Shown here: piece after piece, positions 25,895-36,259 of the stretch | Layout: the number at the start of each line of letters is the position of its first letter | Numbering within the stretch: position 1 is the first letter of the stretch | Source of the DNA: Mycobacterium syngnathidarum | Lineage (GTDB): Bacteria; Actinomycetota; Actinomycetes; Mycobacteriales; Mycobacteriaceae | Direction: 5' to 3' | Assembly: GCF_001942625.1 (NCBI RefSeq) | Contig: NZ_MLCL01000093.1 | Location: 1 to 64,000, forward strand | Length of the DNA: 64,000 nt | Position numbers and translations under genes: made by a program | The notes under the pieces: model-generated | Database searches by the model: none | The model's input: only the letters and a program-made list of their open reading frames with translations | Told to the model about the DNA's origin: nothing

Positions 25895-27268
25895 CTAATG
25901 CGGCTTGCGAGTGATGACGTCGGCGACCCGCGCGATCGGCGAGGTCAGCGACCGTCCGCCGGCCTCGTGTCGGTCGGCGAGCTTGTAGGCGACATAGAGT
26001 CCACGCACGCCGAGCCACCGCAGCGGCTCGGGTTCCCAATTGCGCGATCGATGCCCGACCCACGGCAGCTCTGTGATGGAGGTGTCGCGACGCAAGACCA
26101 GGTCCGCCAAGGTCCGGCCGGCCAGATTGGTGGCGGTGACTCCGTGGCCGACATAGCCGCCGGCCCAGCCCAGTCCACTGGCCCGGTCCAGCCCGACACT
26201 CGCCTGCCAGTCCCGGGGCACGGCCAGCACCCCGCACCACCCATGGGCGATCGGCACCTCGCACACCTGCGGCAGGATCGAATGCAGCACGTCGGTGAGC
26301 AACCGGATGGTGCGGGCCGGTACCTGCCCGTCCACGTCGGTGCGGGAGGCGAAGCGGTAGGGGACGCTGCGCCCGCCGATGGCGATGCGATCGTCGACCG
26401 TGCGCTGCGCGTAGAAGAATCCGTGCGCACTGTCTCCCACGGTTTCGCAGCCCTGCCAACCGATTTCGTCCCACAACGCCGCCGGGATCGGGTCGGTGGC
26501 GATCATCGAGCTGTTCATCGGCAGCCAGGTACGGCGCAGACCTGGCAGCGCCGGGGTGAAGCCCTCCGTGGCGCGCAGGATGATCGGCGCCCGCACCGTG
26601 CCCAGGGCAGTGACGGCGCGGCCCGGCGCGATCTCGGTGACCGGCGTGTTCTCGTAGATCGTGACGCCGCGGCGTTCGACGGCTTCGGCCAACCCGCGGG
26701 CCAGCCGGGCCGGCTGGATCCGGGCGCAGTGCGGGGTGTGGTAGGCCGACACCACACCGTCAAAGCGAATATGTTCGGCGGCTTGCTCTTTCGTCAGTTC
26801 CGCAACGTCATTGCCCCAGGCGCGCTCCTCGGCGATCGCGTCGGCGAGGCGGGCCGCTTGGGCAGCGTTGCGGGCGATCTCCAAGGTTCCGCCCTTGACC
26901 GCCCCGGCGTCGATTCCCTCTCGACGGGCTACTTCGATCACGTCGTCGACGGCCTCGTTGAGTGCCTGCTGCCAGGCGAGCACCCGTTCACGTCCGTGCT
27001 GCCGTGCCATCCGGTGCCGATCACCCGGTGCCAGGCCCGACAGCCAGCCGCCGTTGCGACCTGACGCCCCGAAGCCCGCGAACCGGGCCTCCAGCACCGT
27101 GATCCGCAGCGACGGGTCGGCCTGCGCGAGGTAGTAGGCGGTCCACAACCCGGTATATCCGGCGCCGACGATGCACACGTCCGCATCCCGATCGTCGGGC
27201 AGGGGCGGTCGAGGCGTGGGCAGCTGGTCGAACCAGTGGGAAACCTGACCGTTCACCGTGTTGGGCAC
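25895..27268 (-). CDS. FAD-dependent amine-oxidase-like oxidoreductase (DAO family)
   Basis: A 457-residue flavoenzyme of the D-amino-acid-oxidase (DadA/PuuB) superfamily. The N-terminal Rossmann motif DVCIVGAGYTGLWTAYYLAQ (about residues 30-49) is followed by RFAGFGASGRNGGW, a sequence typical of gamma-glutamylputrescine oxidase-like enzymes. The C-terminal FAD motif GYVGHGVTATNLAGRTLADL is intact. It would oxidise an amine or amino acid; the substrate is not determined. The start is GTG 27268, with another in-frame GTG at 27256. It is divergent from the small secreted protein gene (164 bp). Confidence 0.85.
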   Translation of the reverse strand: MPNTVNGQVSHWFDQLPTPRPPLPDDRDADVCIVGAGYTGLWTAYYLAQADPSLRITVLEARFAGFGASGRNGGWLSGLAPGDRHRMARQHGRERVLAWQQALNEAVDDVIEVARREGIDAGAVKGGTLEIARNAAQAARLADAIAEERAWGNDVAELTKEQAAEHIRFDGVVSAYHTPHCARIQPARLARGLAEAVERRGVTIYENTPVTEIAPGRAVTALGTVRAPIILRATEGFTPALPGLRRTWLPMNSSMIATDPIPAALWDEIGWQGCETVGDSAHGFFYAQRTVDDRIAIGGRSVPYRFASRTDVDGQVPARTIRLLTDVLHSILPQVCEVPIAHGWCGVLAVPRDWQASVGLDRASGLGWAGGYVGHGVTATNLAGRTLADLVLRRDTSITELPWVGHRSRNWEPEPLRWLGVRGLYVAYKLADRHEAGGRSLTSPIARVADVITRKPH

Positions 27269-27432
27269 CGCTGGATTGTGCCAGGACTTCTCGGACGTCG
27301 GGCGGAATGTGAAGGCGCGTACATCCTTCTTTCTGCCAGGAGTCGATCAATTACTGCCAACGGAAATTGGCTGGCTGACCTCGCGGTTTACACAGGCATA
27401 ACCGACATGGACGAGACAGGAAGAAGCAGAAA

Positions 27433-27651
27433 ATGAAGAAGTTCGGATTCGCCGTCATAGCCGCCAGCGGACTGGGCGCAGCCGTCCTGGGCCTGGCCGC
27501 ACCAGCCCTGGCCGCTGAGCCCGCTCCCGTCGCAGCTCCCAATGCCGTCACCATCTCCGCTGGTGTGGACCACTTGGATTGGCTGGACCAGATCCACCCC
27601 AAGCCGATGGTCCCGAAGGTGGACAACACCGTGCGCCACAGCGGCCGCTGA
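27433..27651 (+). CDS. Small secreted protein, unknown
   Basis: A 72-residue precursor with a clear Sec signal peptide: MKKFGFAVIAASGLGAAVLG followed by an ALA-type cleavage region (LAAPALAAEP, cut near residue 28). The mature part is about 44 residues, Pro/Val-rich (PVAAPNAVTISAGVDHLDW), with no Cys. An AGGAAGAAG ribosome-binding site precedes ATG 27433. No family is recognised; short secreted proteins of this type are common in mycobacteria. A strong hairpin terminator follows. Confidence 0.78.
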   Translation: MKKFGFAVIAASGLGAAVLGLAAPALAAEPAPVAAPNAVTISAGVDHLDWLDQIHPKPMVPKVDNTVRHSGR

Positions 27652-27662
27652 TATCGACAGGC

Positions 27663-27697
27663 AAAGCGGGGCAGTCCGGAACGGACTGTCCCGCTTT
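27663..27697. terminator. Strong bidirectional hairpin terminator
   Basis: Two 16-nt arms (27663-27678 and 27682-27697) pair at 15 of 16 positions with one G-T wobble, around a GAA loop. The outer bases are AAA/TTT. It lies between the convergent small secreted protein gene and the methyltransferase gene, so it can end both transcripts. Confidence 0.85.
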
Positions 27698-27716
27698 ACT
27701 GTTGGTGGGCATCAGC

Positions 27717-28535
27717 TCAGAACGCGTAGCGGTGATATTGCGCCATGTACCGCAGCACCGGTACCGGTTTCATGATGGCCAGCATCAACCGGTAGCGCCA
27801 GGCCAGTGTGGCGAACACCGGGTCGTCGAATGGCGACATCCGAGACAACAGCCGGGTACCCGGCACCGCGCGCAGGATGTCCTCGGGTTTGTCGATGGCC
27901 CAATGCAGTTTGGCCCCGGATCGGCGAACCACCGTGTTGATCCACTGCGATCTGATACCGAGGGTGTTGAACGCGTCGAATTGCAGTTCGCCGGAAGGAA
28001 ATCCGTCGACGATGCGACGCAGCAACGCCACCCCGTCGTGTTCGGTGAGATACATCGTCAGCCCCTCACCGATCATCAGGGTCGGACGCTCGGCGGGAAT
28101 GTCGCGCAGCCAGGCCGGGTCGGTCACCGAGGCGGCGATCACGTGATAGTGCTCCGCGGACGGGTAGAGCTGCTCGCGCAAATGTGCGACGTCGGGGTAG
28201 TCGATGTCGTACCACTCGACTCCGGGGCCGGGCTCCAGTCGGAAGAACCGCCCGTCCAGTCCGCACCCCAGATGCAGCACCACAGCCTCGGGATGCACGG
28301 CCAGGAACTGGCGGGTCCAGTGGTCGAAGTGCGCGCTGCGGGTGGTCACCGCCGGTGACTTCGCCTCGGTGATCGAGGTGCGGCTCCAGTCGTAGTCGAT
28401 GCGGTCGGCGATTTCCTTGGCCAGCTTGTCACCGAGGATCGGGTGGGGCAGCCCGGCGTCGAGCGCCTTGGCATAGAACGTGGCCAGCATGGTCTGCGGC
28501 GCCCCGGAGAGGTCGACTTTCAGCTTGTCGGTCAT
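27717..28535 (-). CDS. LCM-type SAM-dependent methyltransferase
   Basis: A 272-residue class I methyltransferase of the leucine-carboxymethyltransferase/Tcmp-like family. The SAM-binding motif is VVLHLGCGLDGRFFRLEP (about residue 85), followed by WYDIDYPDV, and LMIGEGLTMYLTEHDG (about 151) typical of this group. The substrate is unknown; mycobacteria carry many paralogues often named putative O-methyltransferases. ATG 28535 is the natural start. It sits downstream of the SnoaL-epimerase pair on the same strand, 62 bp after it. Confidence 0.85.
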   Translation of the reverse strand: MTDKLKVDLSGAPQTMLATFYAKALDAGLPHPILGDKLAKEIADRIDYDWSRTSITEAKSPAVTTRSAHFDHWTRQFLAVHPEAVVLHLGCGLDGRFFRLEPGPGVEWYDIDYPDVAHLREQLYPSAEHYHVIAASVTDPAWLRDIPAERPTLMIGEGLTMYLTEHDGVALLRRIVDGFPSGELQFDAFNTLGIRSQWINTVVRRSGAKLHWAIDKPEDILRAVPGTRLLSRMSPFDDPVFATLAWRYRLMLAIMKPVPVLRYMAQYHRYAF

Positions 28536-28597
28536 ATCGCCAGGTTAGGCCGCAATACGCTTGGCGCCCAGTGGCTTAACGTCCTACGGCGTGGTGT

Positions 28598-29614
28598 TCA
28601 GTTGCCGTTGCGGGCGCGTTTGGCCGCGCGTAGGCCCACCCAGAACTTCGCTGCCTCGGCGATCGATTCCTCGACCGGCCTTGGCTGCCAACCCAGTTCA
28701 CGCACGGCCTTGGAGTGATCGAGCTCGGCTTCGGCCCGCATGAGCCGCAGGGATTCGAGCGACAACCGCTCATCGGTGCCACGGAGCTTGCCCTTGAGGG
28801 TGCCTGCGGCGGCGAGCGCGTAGGACACCGGCAGCGGCAGAGACCGCTGCGGGGGCGCGACACCGGCGGCCTCGGCCGCCAGCCGGGCCACCTCGGCGTT
28901 GCTGATCATCTTCTCCGAGATCAGGTAGCGCTCACCCGGGGTGCCGCGTTCGGCGGCCAGCAGCATGGCTTGGGCTGCGTCGTCGATACCGACTGCTTCC
29001 AGGTCGATCCCGCTCATCACAAACGGCAGCTTGCCGAAAGCCGCTCCGGCGATGATCGCTCCGTGCGGGGTCCGGCCCCAGTCGCCGCTGCCGTACGTGG
29101 TGGACACGCACATCGCGACGGCGGGCAGCCCGCGTTCACGTGCGTACTGCAGCACCAGTTCTTCGGCTTGCACCCGGGAGCGCACGTACGGCGTCACCCC
29201 CCGCAGGTCGATCACGTCGTCCTCCGAAGACCGTTTGCCGCGCTTGCGCCCGACGGTGACGTAGCTGCTGGTGTAGACGAATTTGCGCAGGCCGTCGATC
29301 TCGGCGGCGACCTCGAGCACGTTGCGGGTGCCCTCGACGTTGGTGCGAAACAACGGTGCCGGGTCGCGCAGCCATCCGCGGGGGTCGACGACACAGTGGT
29401 AGACGACGTCGCAGCCGGTCATCGCCTCGCGGAGAGCCGCGGTGTCGAAGACGTCGCCGAGAACCCGCGTGACGTCGAGGTCGTCGATTCCCACGGTGTT
29501 GGCGCCGGCCCGCACCATGGCCCGGATCTCGGACCCGTCGTCTGCGGTGGCCAACTGCCGCAGCACATGGGAGCCGAGAAATCCGTTGGCCCCGATGACC
29601 AGCTTGGCGCTCAC
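28598..29614 (-). CDS. NAD-dependent epimerase/dehydratase (extended SDR)
   Basis: A 338-residue extended short-chain dehydrogenase. The N-terminal NAD(P) motif is VIGANGFLGSHVLRQL (about residues 6-21), then DVFDTAAL and RTNVEGTRNVLE. The expected active-site YxxxK is not clean: the segment reads TPYVRSRVQAEELVL, with Arg where Lys is usual, so catalysis is uncertain. It corresponds to Rv0139. GTG 29614 overlaps the stop of the upstream SnoaL-like gene by 4 nt (GTGA), so the two are translationally coupled. A sterol- or sugar-like substrate is possible but not shown. Confidence 0.83.
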   Translation of the reverse strand: MSAKLVIGANGFLGSHVLRQLATADDGSEIRAMVRAGANTVGIDDLDVTRVLGDVFDTAALREAMTGCDVVYHCVVDPRGWLRDPAPLFRTNVEGTRNVLEVAAEIDGLRKFVYTSSYVTVGRKRGKRSSEDDVIDLRGVTPYVRSRVQAEELVLQYARERGLPAVAMCVSTTYGSGDWGRTPHGAIIAGAAFGKLPFVMSGIDLEAVGIDDAAQAMLLAAERGTPGERYLISEKMISNAEVARLAAEAAGVAPPQRSLPLPVSYALAAAGTLKGKLRGTDERLSLESLRLMRAEAELDHSKAVRELGWQPRPVEESIAEAAKFWVGLRAAKRARNGN

Positions 29615-30117
29615 TGGCCGCCCCCGAACTTCTTGAGCCACGCTTCGGCCTCGTCGGTCAGGGTGCCGAGTTCGGCCGCCTTGCGGCACCACTTGCGGGC
29701 CGCGGAGGCGAATCGCAGGGGGTTGTAGACGTCTTCCTGACGGCACCAGAGGCCGTCGCCGGCGTAGGTCAGGATCGAGATGTTGGTGGCGGTGATGATG
29801 GTGCCGTCACCCGGGTCGCGCATCGGATTGTCCAGTTCGCAGATGATGCGGCCGGTCGGCTCGTCGATCACCGACCACAGCGACGGGAACGACGTCATGT
29901 AGCTGCCGGGGAATGTGGTCATGGTCTTCCAGATCCACGGCCGTACCTGCTCGCGGCCTTTCATCGTGCCCACGGCGTGCTCGATGTAGTCGACGTCGAC
30001 GGTGTAATGGTCGGCCCACACATCCCAGTTCTTGGTCTGCGCGGCCCGATCGACGGTCTGCTCGAACGTCTCGAAGGCAGCGGCGAGTTCCTCGCGGCTG
30101 AAAGGGCTGCTCGTCAC
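29611..30117 (-). CDS. SnoaL/NTF2-like protein
   Basis: A 168-residue protein with an NTF2-like cone fold (SnoaL-like): helix AAAFETFEQTVDRAAQ, then WADHYTVDVDYIEHAVG and later strands GRIICELDNPMRD and ILTYAGDGLWCRQEDVYN. It corresponds to Rv0138. These folds serve as small-molecule hydratases, isomerases or binding proteins. It is the first gene of a coupled pair with the epimerase. A KstR-like palindrome (30126-30139) lies 9 bp before its GTG start. Confidence 0.82.
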   Translation of the reverse strand: MTSSPFSREELAAAFETFEQTVDRAAQTKNWDVWADHYTVDVDYIEHAVGTMKGREQVRPWIWKTMTTFPGSYMTSFPSLWSVIDEPTGRIICELDNPMRDPGDGTIITATNISILTYAGDGLWCRQEDVYNPLRFASAARKWCRKAAELGTLTDEAEAWLKKFGGGQ

Positions 30118-30125
30118 CCCAAAAC

Positions 30126-30139
30126 TAGAACACGTTCTA
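30126..30139. promoter_or_regulatory. KstR-like operator before the SnoaL-epimerase pair
   Basis: TAGAACACGTTCTA is a near-perfect palindrome and fits the KstR cholesterol-regulon consensus TNNAACNNGTTNNA at every specified position. It is 9 bp upstream of the GTG start, so binding would block this promoter. Confidence 0.55.
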
Positions 30140-30159
30140 CCGGTCTTTGTCGAGGCCCG

Positions 30160-30564
30160 TCACTGCGGTGCCAGCACCTGTCGGGAACCCAGCGGGGCCC
30201 GCAGTGCCACCTCGGCACTGCCCGGCAACACAAGGGCGATGCACATCCGGCCGACCGACTCCGGCGGCGTTCCGCCGCGAAGGTCGATCGTGACCGCATC
30301 CGCGGTCTCGTGCGTGACCAGGTGCACCCCGAAGCAATCCGGGGTACCCGCGGTGAAGTTGACCAGCAGGCCGTTCTCGTGACGGCTGAAGGATTCGATC
30401 CGGGTCAGATGCGGGTCGACGATCGCGGGGTTGTCGGTGAACAGCGTTCGGGCGGGATCCGGTGGCACCTCGGGCACCGCGACCGGGCCCCGCTCGGCCG
30501 CCGCGGTGGGGCATCCGGCGAACAGGAGTAAACCGGCAAGCGCGGTGGTTGGCACTACACGCAT
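30160..30564 (-). CDS. Probable exported lipoprotein, unknown
   Basis: A 134-residue protein from ATG 30564 with a short signal sequence MRVVPTTALAGLLLFAGC; the LLFAGC segment could act as a lipobox with Cys18 as the lipid anchor, although Phe at -3 is not ideal. The mature domain (RTLFTDNPAIVDPHLTRIESF and GVHLVTHETADAVTIDLRGG, in pieces) matches no family I know. It is divergent from msrA with 58 bp between starts and lies just downstream of the KstR-like box region on the other side. Length and start are reasonably sure; function is not. Confidence 0.65.
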   Translation of the reverse strand: MRVVPTTALAGLLLFAGCPTAAAERGPVAVPEVPPDPARTLFTDNPAIVDPHLTRIESFSRHENGLLVNFTAGTPDCFGVHLVTHETADAVTIDLRGGTPPESVGRMCIALVLPGSAEVALRAPLGSRQVLAPQ

Positions 30565-30622
30565 GCGCTCCACGGTAGCGCCGGAGCACAATGTGGTTTG
30601 ACGAGCAGAAGGAGAGAAGGGC

Positions 30623-31147
30623 ATGAGCAACCAGGCGAACGGGACGGCCACGGCGATCCTGGCAGGGGGCTGTTTCTGGGGCATGCAGGACCTCATCCGC
30701 AAGCAGCCCGGCGTGGTCTCCACCCGCGTCGGCTACACCGGCGGTCGCAACGACCACCCCACGTATCGGAACCATCCCGGGCATGCGGAAGCCGTCGAGA
30801 TCGAGTACGACCCGGCGCAGACCGATTACCGCGCGCTGCTGGAGTTCTTCTTCCAGATCCACGATCCGTCCACCAAGGACCGGCAGGGCAACGACGTCGG
30901 CACCAGCTACCGCTCGGCGATCTTCTACCTCGATGACGAGCAGAAGCGCATCGCCCTGGACACCATCGCCGATGTGGACGCCTCGGGACTGTGGCCGGGC
31001 AAGGTGGTCACCGAGGTGACCGCGGCGAGCGATTTCTGGGAGGCCGAGCCCGAGCATCAGGACTACCTGGTGCACTACCCGAACGGGTACACCTGCCACT
31101 TCCCGCGCGCGGGCTGGAAGCTGCCCAAGCGGCAGACCACCGGATAG
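30623..31147 (+). CDS. msrA: Peptide-methionine (S)-S-oxide reductase
   Basis: A 174-residue MsrA, which reduces methionine-S-sulfoxide in proteins with thioredoxin-type electron donors. The catalytic GCFWG motif is at about residues 16-20, and the family segments [30 protein letters not shown] and [10 protein letters not shown] are all present. A late Cys (YTCHFP) may be the resolving residue. It corresponds to Rv0137c, next to cyp138. A GGAGAGAAGG ribosome-binding site precedes ATG 30623. It converges on the P450 gene, 4 nt apart. Confidence 0.96.
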   Translation: MSNQANGTATAILAGGCFWGMQDLIRKQPGVVSTRVGYTGGRNDHPTYRNHPGHAEAVEIEYDPAQTDYRALLEFFFQIHDPSTKDRQGNDVGTSYRSAIFYLDDEQKRIALDTIADVDASGLWPGKVVTEVTAASDFWEAEPEHQDYLVHYPNGYTCHFPRAGWKLPKRQTTG

Positions 31148-31151
31148 CCGG

Positions 31152-32501
31152 TCAGGCCCCCAGCGGCGTGGCGCGGCGATGCACGACGATGCGCCCGCCC
31201 GCCGCCGGGGTATAGGCCACCCCGCGGGAGTGCACCTTTTCGCCCGGTGCGGTGGTGGTCTCGATGACGAAGTGGCGCAATATCGTTCGCAATACCACGT
31301 CCATTTCCACGTTGGCGAAGACCGCTCCGACGCAGCGCCGCGTGCCGCCGCCGTACGGGAGCCAGCCCAGGCCGGGGCGGTTGCCGACGAAGCGCTGCGG
31401 GTCGAACCGATCCGGATTCGGGAACTCATTCAACGATTCCTGGATCTGCGATATCGCCACGATGACCGAGTAACCCCGCGGGATCTCCCACTCCCCCAAC
31501 CGGATCGACGGCGCGTAGATGTGCCGGCCGGCGAAGTCGATGACGGTGCGATTGCGCTGCACCTCCAGGATGGTGGCCTGACGATACTCGTTGCCGTCGG
31601 TGGCGGCCTCGGCCACCAGGTCGGCCAGCACCTGCGGATGACGGCTGATCCGCTCGAAAGCCCAGCCCAGGGTCGAGGCCGTGGTCTCGTGCCCGGCGGC
31701 CAGCAGGGTCAGCAGCTCATCGCCGATGTCTTTGCGGGACATGGCAGATCCGTCCTCATAGGTGCTGCGTAATAGCAGCGCCAGGATGTCGTCGCGCTGG
31801 TCGAAGTCGGGGTCGGCCTCGACCTTGTCGATCAATCGGCCGATGACGGCGTCGTATTCCTCGCGGTATCTGGCCAACCGGCCCCACGGGCTGAACCTGC
31901 CGTAGGTCCGGGCCGGGGTCGGCACCACCACCAGCCGTGAACCCAACGTGACCCATGGCGGGATGATGCGGCGCAATTCATCGAGTTGCTCACCGTCGGC
32001 GCCGAACACGGCGCGCAGGATCGCGTTCAGGGTGATCCGCATCATCGGCTCGAGCGTCTCGAACTCCCGGCCCTCGGGCCAGCTCGCGGTTTCCCGCAGG
32101 GTCTCCTCTTCGAAGATCTGCTCGTAGTTCCTGATGCTCTTGCCGTGGAACGGCGGGGTGAGCAGCTTGCGACGGCGGCGGTGATCGGTGCCGTCGAGGG
32201 CGAACACCGATCCGGATCCGAGGATTCGGCTCAGGTTGGGCTGGATGTTGCCGACGTCGTCGGTGTTGGCGGCGAAGAGCTGCTTGGCCAGTTGAGCGTC
32301 GGCGATCATCACAGTGGGGCCGAAGATCGGGAGTTTGAGGCGGAAGACGTCGCCCTGGCGGCGGGCGACCTGTTTGACCACCCAGCGCCTGGCCACGGCA
32401 AAGCCGATGGCCTGCAAGGGCTTCGGAACCCGCGCGGGTGGCGGTATCCGCCCCGGCGTGACGGTCTCGGCGGACTTCTTTGTAGCGACGAGCTCGGTCA
32501 T
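31152..32501 (-). CDS. cyp138: Cytochrome P450, CYP138-like
   Basis: A 449-residue soluble P450 monooxygenase. Visible are the I-helix oxygen-activation motif LLAAGHETT (about residue 258), the K-helix EVQRNR in ExxR context, the PERF-like FDPQRF and the heme-binding loop LPYGGGTRRCVGAV with Cys about 385. Its placement between msrA and a divergent TetR gene matches Rv0136 (CYP138) flanked by Rv0137c and Rv0135c. The substrate is not known for this family. GGAGGT precedes the ATG at 32501. Regulation by the divergent TetR is likely through the GGTACC palindromes upstream. Confidence 0.9.
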   Translation of the reverse strand: MTELVATKKSAETVTPGRIPPPARVPKPLQAIGFAVARRWVVKQVARRQGDVFRLKLPIFGPTVMIADAQLAKQLFAANTDDVGNIQPNLSRILGSGSVFALDGTDHRRRRKLLTPPFHGKSIRNYEQIFEEETLRETASWPEGREFETLEPMMRITLNAILRAVFGADGEQLDELRRIIPPWVTLGSRLVVVPTPARTYGRFSPWGRLARYREEYDAVIGRLIDKVEADPDFDQRDDILALLLRSTYEDGSAMSRKDIGDELLTLLAAGHETTASTLGWAFERISRHPQVLADLVAEAATDGNEYRQATILEVQRNRTVIDFAGRHIYAPSIRLGEWEIPRGYSVIVAISQIQESLNEFPNPDRFDPQRFVGNRPGLGWLPYGGGTRRCVGAVFANVEMDVVLRTILRHFVIETTTAPGEKVHSRGVAYTPAAGGRIVVHRRATPLGA

Positions 32502-32520
32502 ACGACCTCCAGCCAGTTCT

Positions 32521-32569
32521 GGTACCGCGCGGTACCAATGGGTTATGAGGTACGGTACTCCCAGGTACC
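32521..32569. promoter_or_regulatory. Repeated GGTAC operator between cyp138 and tetR
   Basis: A perfect 16-bp palindrome GGTACCGCGCGGTACC (32521-32536) is followed by further GGTAC half-sites at 32549, 32554 and 32564. The array fills the 93-bp gap between the divergent cyp138 and TetR starts, a normal place for a TetR autoregulatory operator. Confidence 0.6.
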
Positions 32570-32594
32570 AGGCAACGCAAGGGGGTCAGCCACG

Positions 32595-33155
32595 ATGACC
32601 TACCGGCTGCGGTTACTCGATGGGCTCGCCACGGCGATCGCCGAGAAGGGCTATCGCGAGAGCACGGTGGCCGACATCGTCCGCCATGCCCGCACCTCCA
32701 AGCGCACGTTCTACGACCAGTTCGGCACCAAGGAGGACGGCTTCCTCGAGCTGTTGCGGGCCAACAACGCCGCCCTCGTCGACGGCATCCAGGGCGCCGT
32801 CGATCCCGACGCGCACTGGCAAGACCAGATCGCCCAGGCGGTGGGCGCCTACGTCGACCACATCGCGTCGGCCCCGGCGATCACCTTGAGCTGGATCCGT
32901 GAGTTGCCGGCGCTGGGAAGCAGGGCCCGCCCGCTGCAGCGCGCGGCGCTGCGCGAGCTGACCGATCTGCTCATCGAACTCAGTGGCAGTGCCGGCTTTG
33001 AGCGGGCCGGGTTACCTCGGCTCACCGAGCCGATGGCCATCATCCTGCTCGGCGGGCTGCGCGAGCTCACGGCGCTGATCGTCGAGGACGGCCGCGACAT
33101 CCACGAGATCTACGGGCCTGCAGTGGCCGCGTCAACGGCGATCATGACCGCGAAT

Positions 33156-33179
<24 letters not shown>
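32595..33179 (+). CDS. TetR-family regulator next to cyp138
   Basis: A 194-residue TetR protein. The N-terminal helix-turn-helix is ESTVADIVRHARTSKRTFYDQF (about residues 21-42, in pieces), with the usual F-Y-x-x-F ending. The C-terminal ligand domain is GLRELTALIVEDGRD-like. It corresponds to Rv0135c, divergent from cyp138. ATG 32595 is preferred, having GGGGG about 10 nt upstream; an in-frame ATG at 32542 lies within the operator array. The ligand is unknown. Its 3' end overlaps the convergent second TetR gene by 24 nt. Confidence 0.87.
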
Positions 33180-35527
<2,348 letters not shown>

Positions 35528-35536
35528 AGCGCGGGC

Positions 35537-36259
35537 CTACCCGTTGTCTTCCGGCTTGTGGAAATACAGTGCAACGCTCTTGCCGATCACCGGGTTCAGC
35601 AGCGACTCGGCGGTGCGGGTGGCCCAGGGCCGGCCCATCATGTCCCACACCAGCAGCTGGTGGTAGGCCTTGACCGCGAAGTGGTCGTTCTTCTCCGTGC
35701 CGACAAGGCATTTGAGCCACCAGTACGGTGAGTGCAACGCGTGCTCGTGATGCGTATGGGTCAGCGTGAGCCCGTGGGCCAACACCTTGTCGCGCAGTTC
35801 GTCGGCCTTGTAGATGCGGATGTGCCCGCCCTCGTTGGCGTGGTACTCGTCCGAGAGCAGCCAGCAGAGCTTCTCGGGCAACCATCGCGGCACGGTGATG
35901 GCCAGCGAGCCACCGGGTTTGAGGACACGCACCAGTTCGGCGATGGCACGGTCGTCCTGCGGAACGTGCTCCAGGATCTCCGAGGCGATGACGCAGTCGA
36001 AGCTCGCGTCGGGGTACGGGAGGTCGAGAGCGTCTCCCTTGACGGCCTCCCCCTTGGCCGACAGCGGGACCTCGCCTTCTTCCCGCATGGCCTGCAACAT
36101 CGTGTCGACATCGTTGAGGTCGGACACACTCTGGTCGAAGCCGACCACCGAGGCCCCGCGCCGATATGCCTCGAACGTGTGCCGGCCCGCGCCGCAGCCG
36201 ACGTCGATCACCGTCGTGCCCGGTCCGACACCGAGACGGTCGAAATCGACGGTCAGCAT
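35537..36259 (-). CDS. meT3: Class I SAM methyltransferase of the MMP cluster (probable 3-O-methyltransferase)
   Basis: A 240-residue class I methyltransferase: TTVIDVGCGAGRHTFEAYRRG (about residue 18, in pieces) for SAM, DALDLPYPDASFDCVIASEI (about 77-96) and LVRVLKPGGSLAITVPRW, as in UbiE/Methyltransf_11 enzymes. In the four-gene MMP cluster a second methyltransferase is expected for the repeated 3-O-methylation of mannose; this is the only candidate here. ATG 36259 overlaps the glycosyltransferase stop by 7 nt (ATGCTGA), showing translational coupling within the manT operon. The upstream frame extension is not used. The exact methylation position is inferred, not shown by sequence. Confidence 0.68.
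   Translation of the reverse strand: MLTVDFDRLGVGPGTTVIDVGCGAGRHTFEAYRRGASVVGFDQSVSDLNDVDTMLQAMREEGEVPLSAKGEAVKGDALDLPYPDASFDCVIASEILEHVPQDDRAIAELVRVLKPGGSLAITVPRWLPEKLCWLLSDEYHANEGGHIRIYKADELRDKVLAHGLTLTHTHHEHALHSPYWWLKCLVGTEKNDHFAVKAYHQLLVWDMMGRPWATRTAESLLNPVIGKSVALYFHKPEDNG

Noticed and set aside
28541..28560. AGGTTAGGC sequence as an IdeR half box near the LCM methyltransferase start
   Set aside because: Only the left half fits; the right half has several mismatches.
30126..30139. LexA box reading of TAGAACACGTTCTA
   Set aside because: The spacing between GAAC and GTTC is 2, not the 4 required by the mycobacterial SOS box, so the KstR-type reading is preferred.
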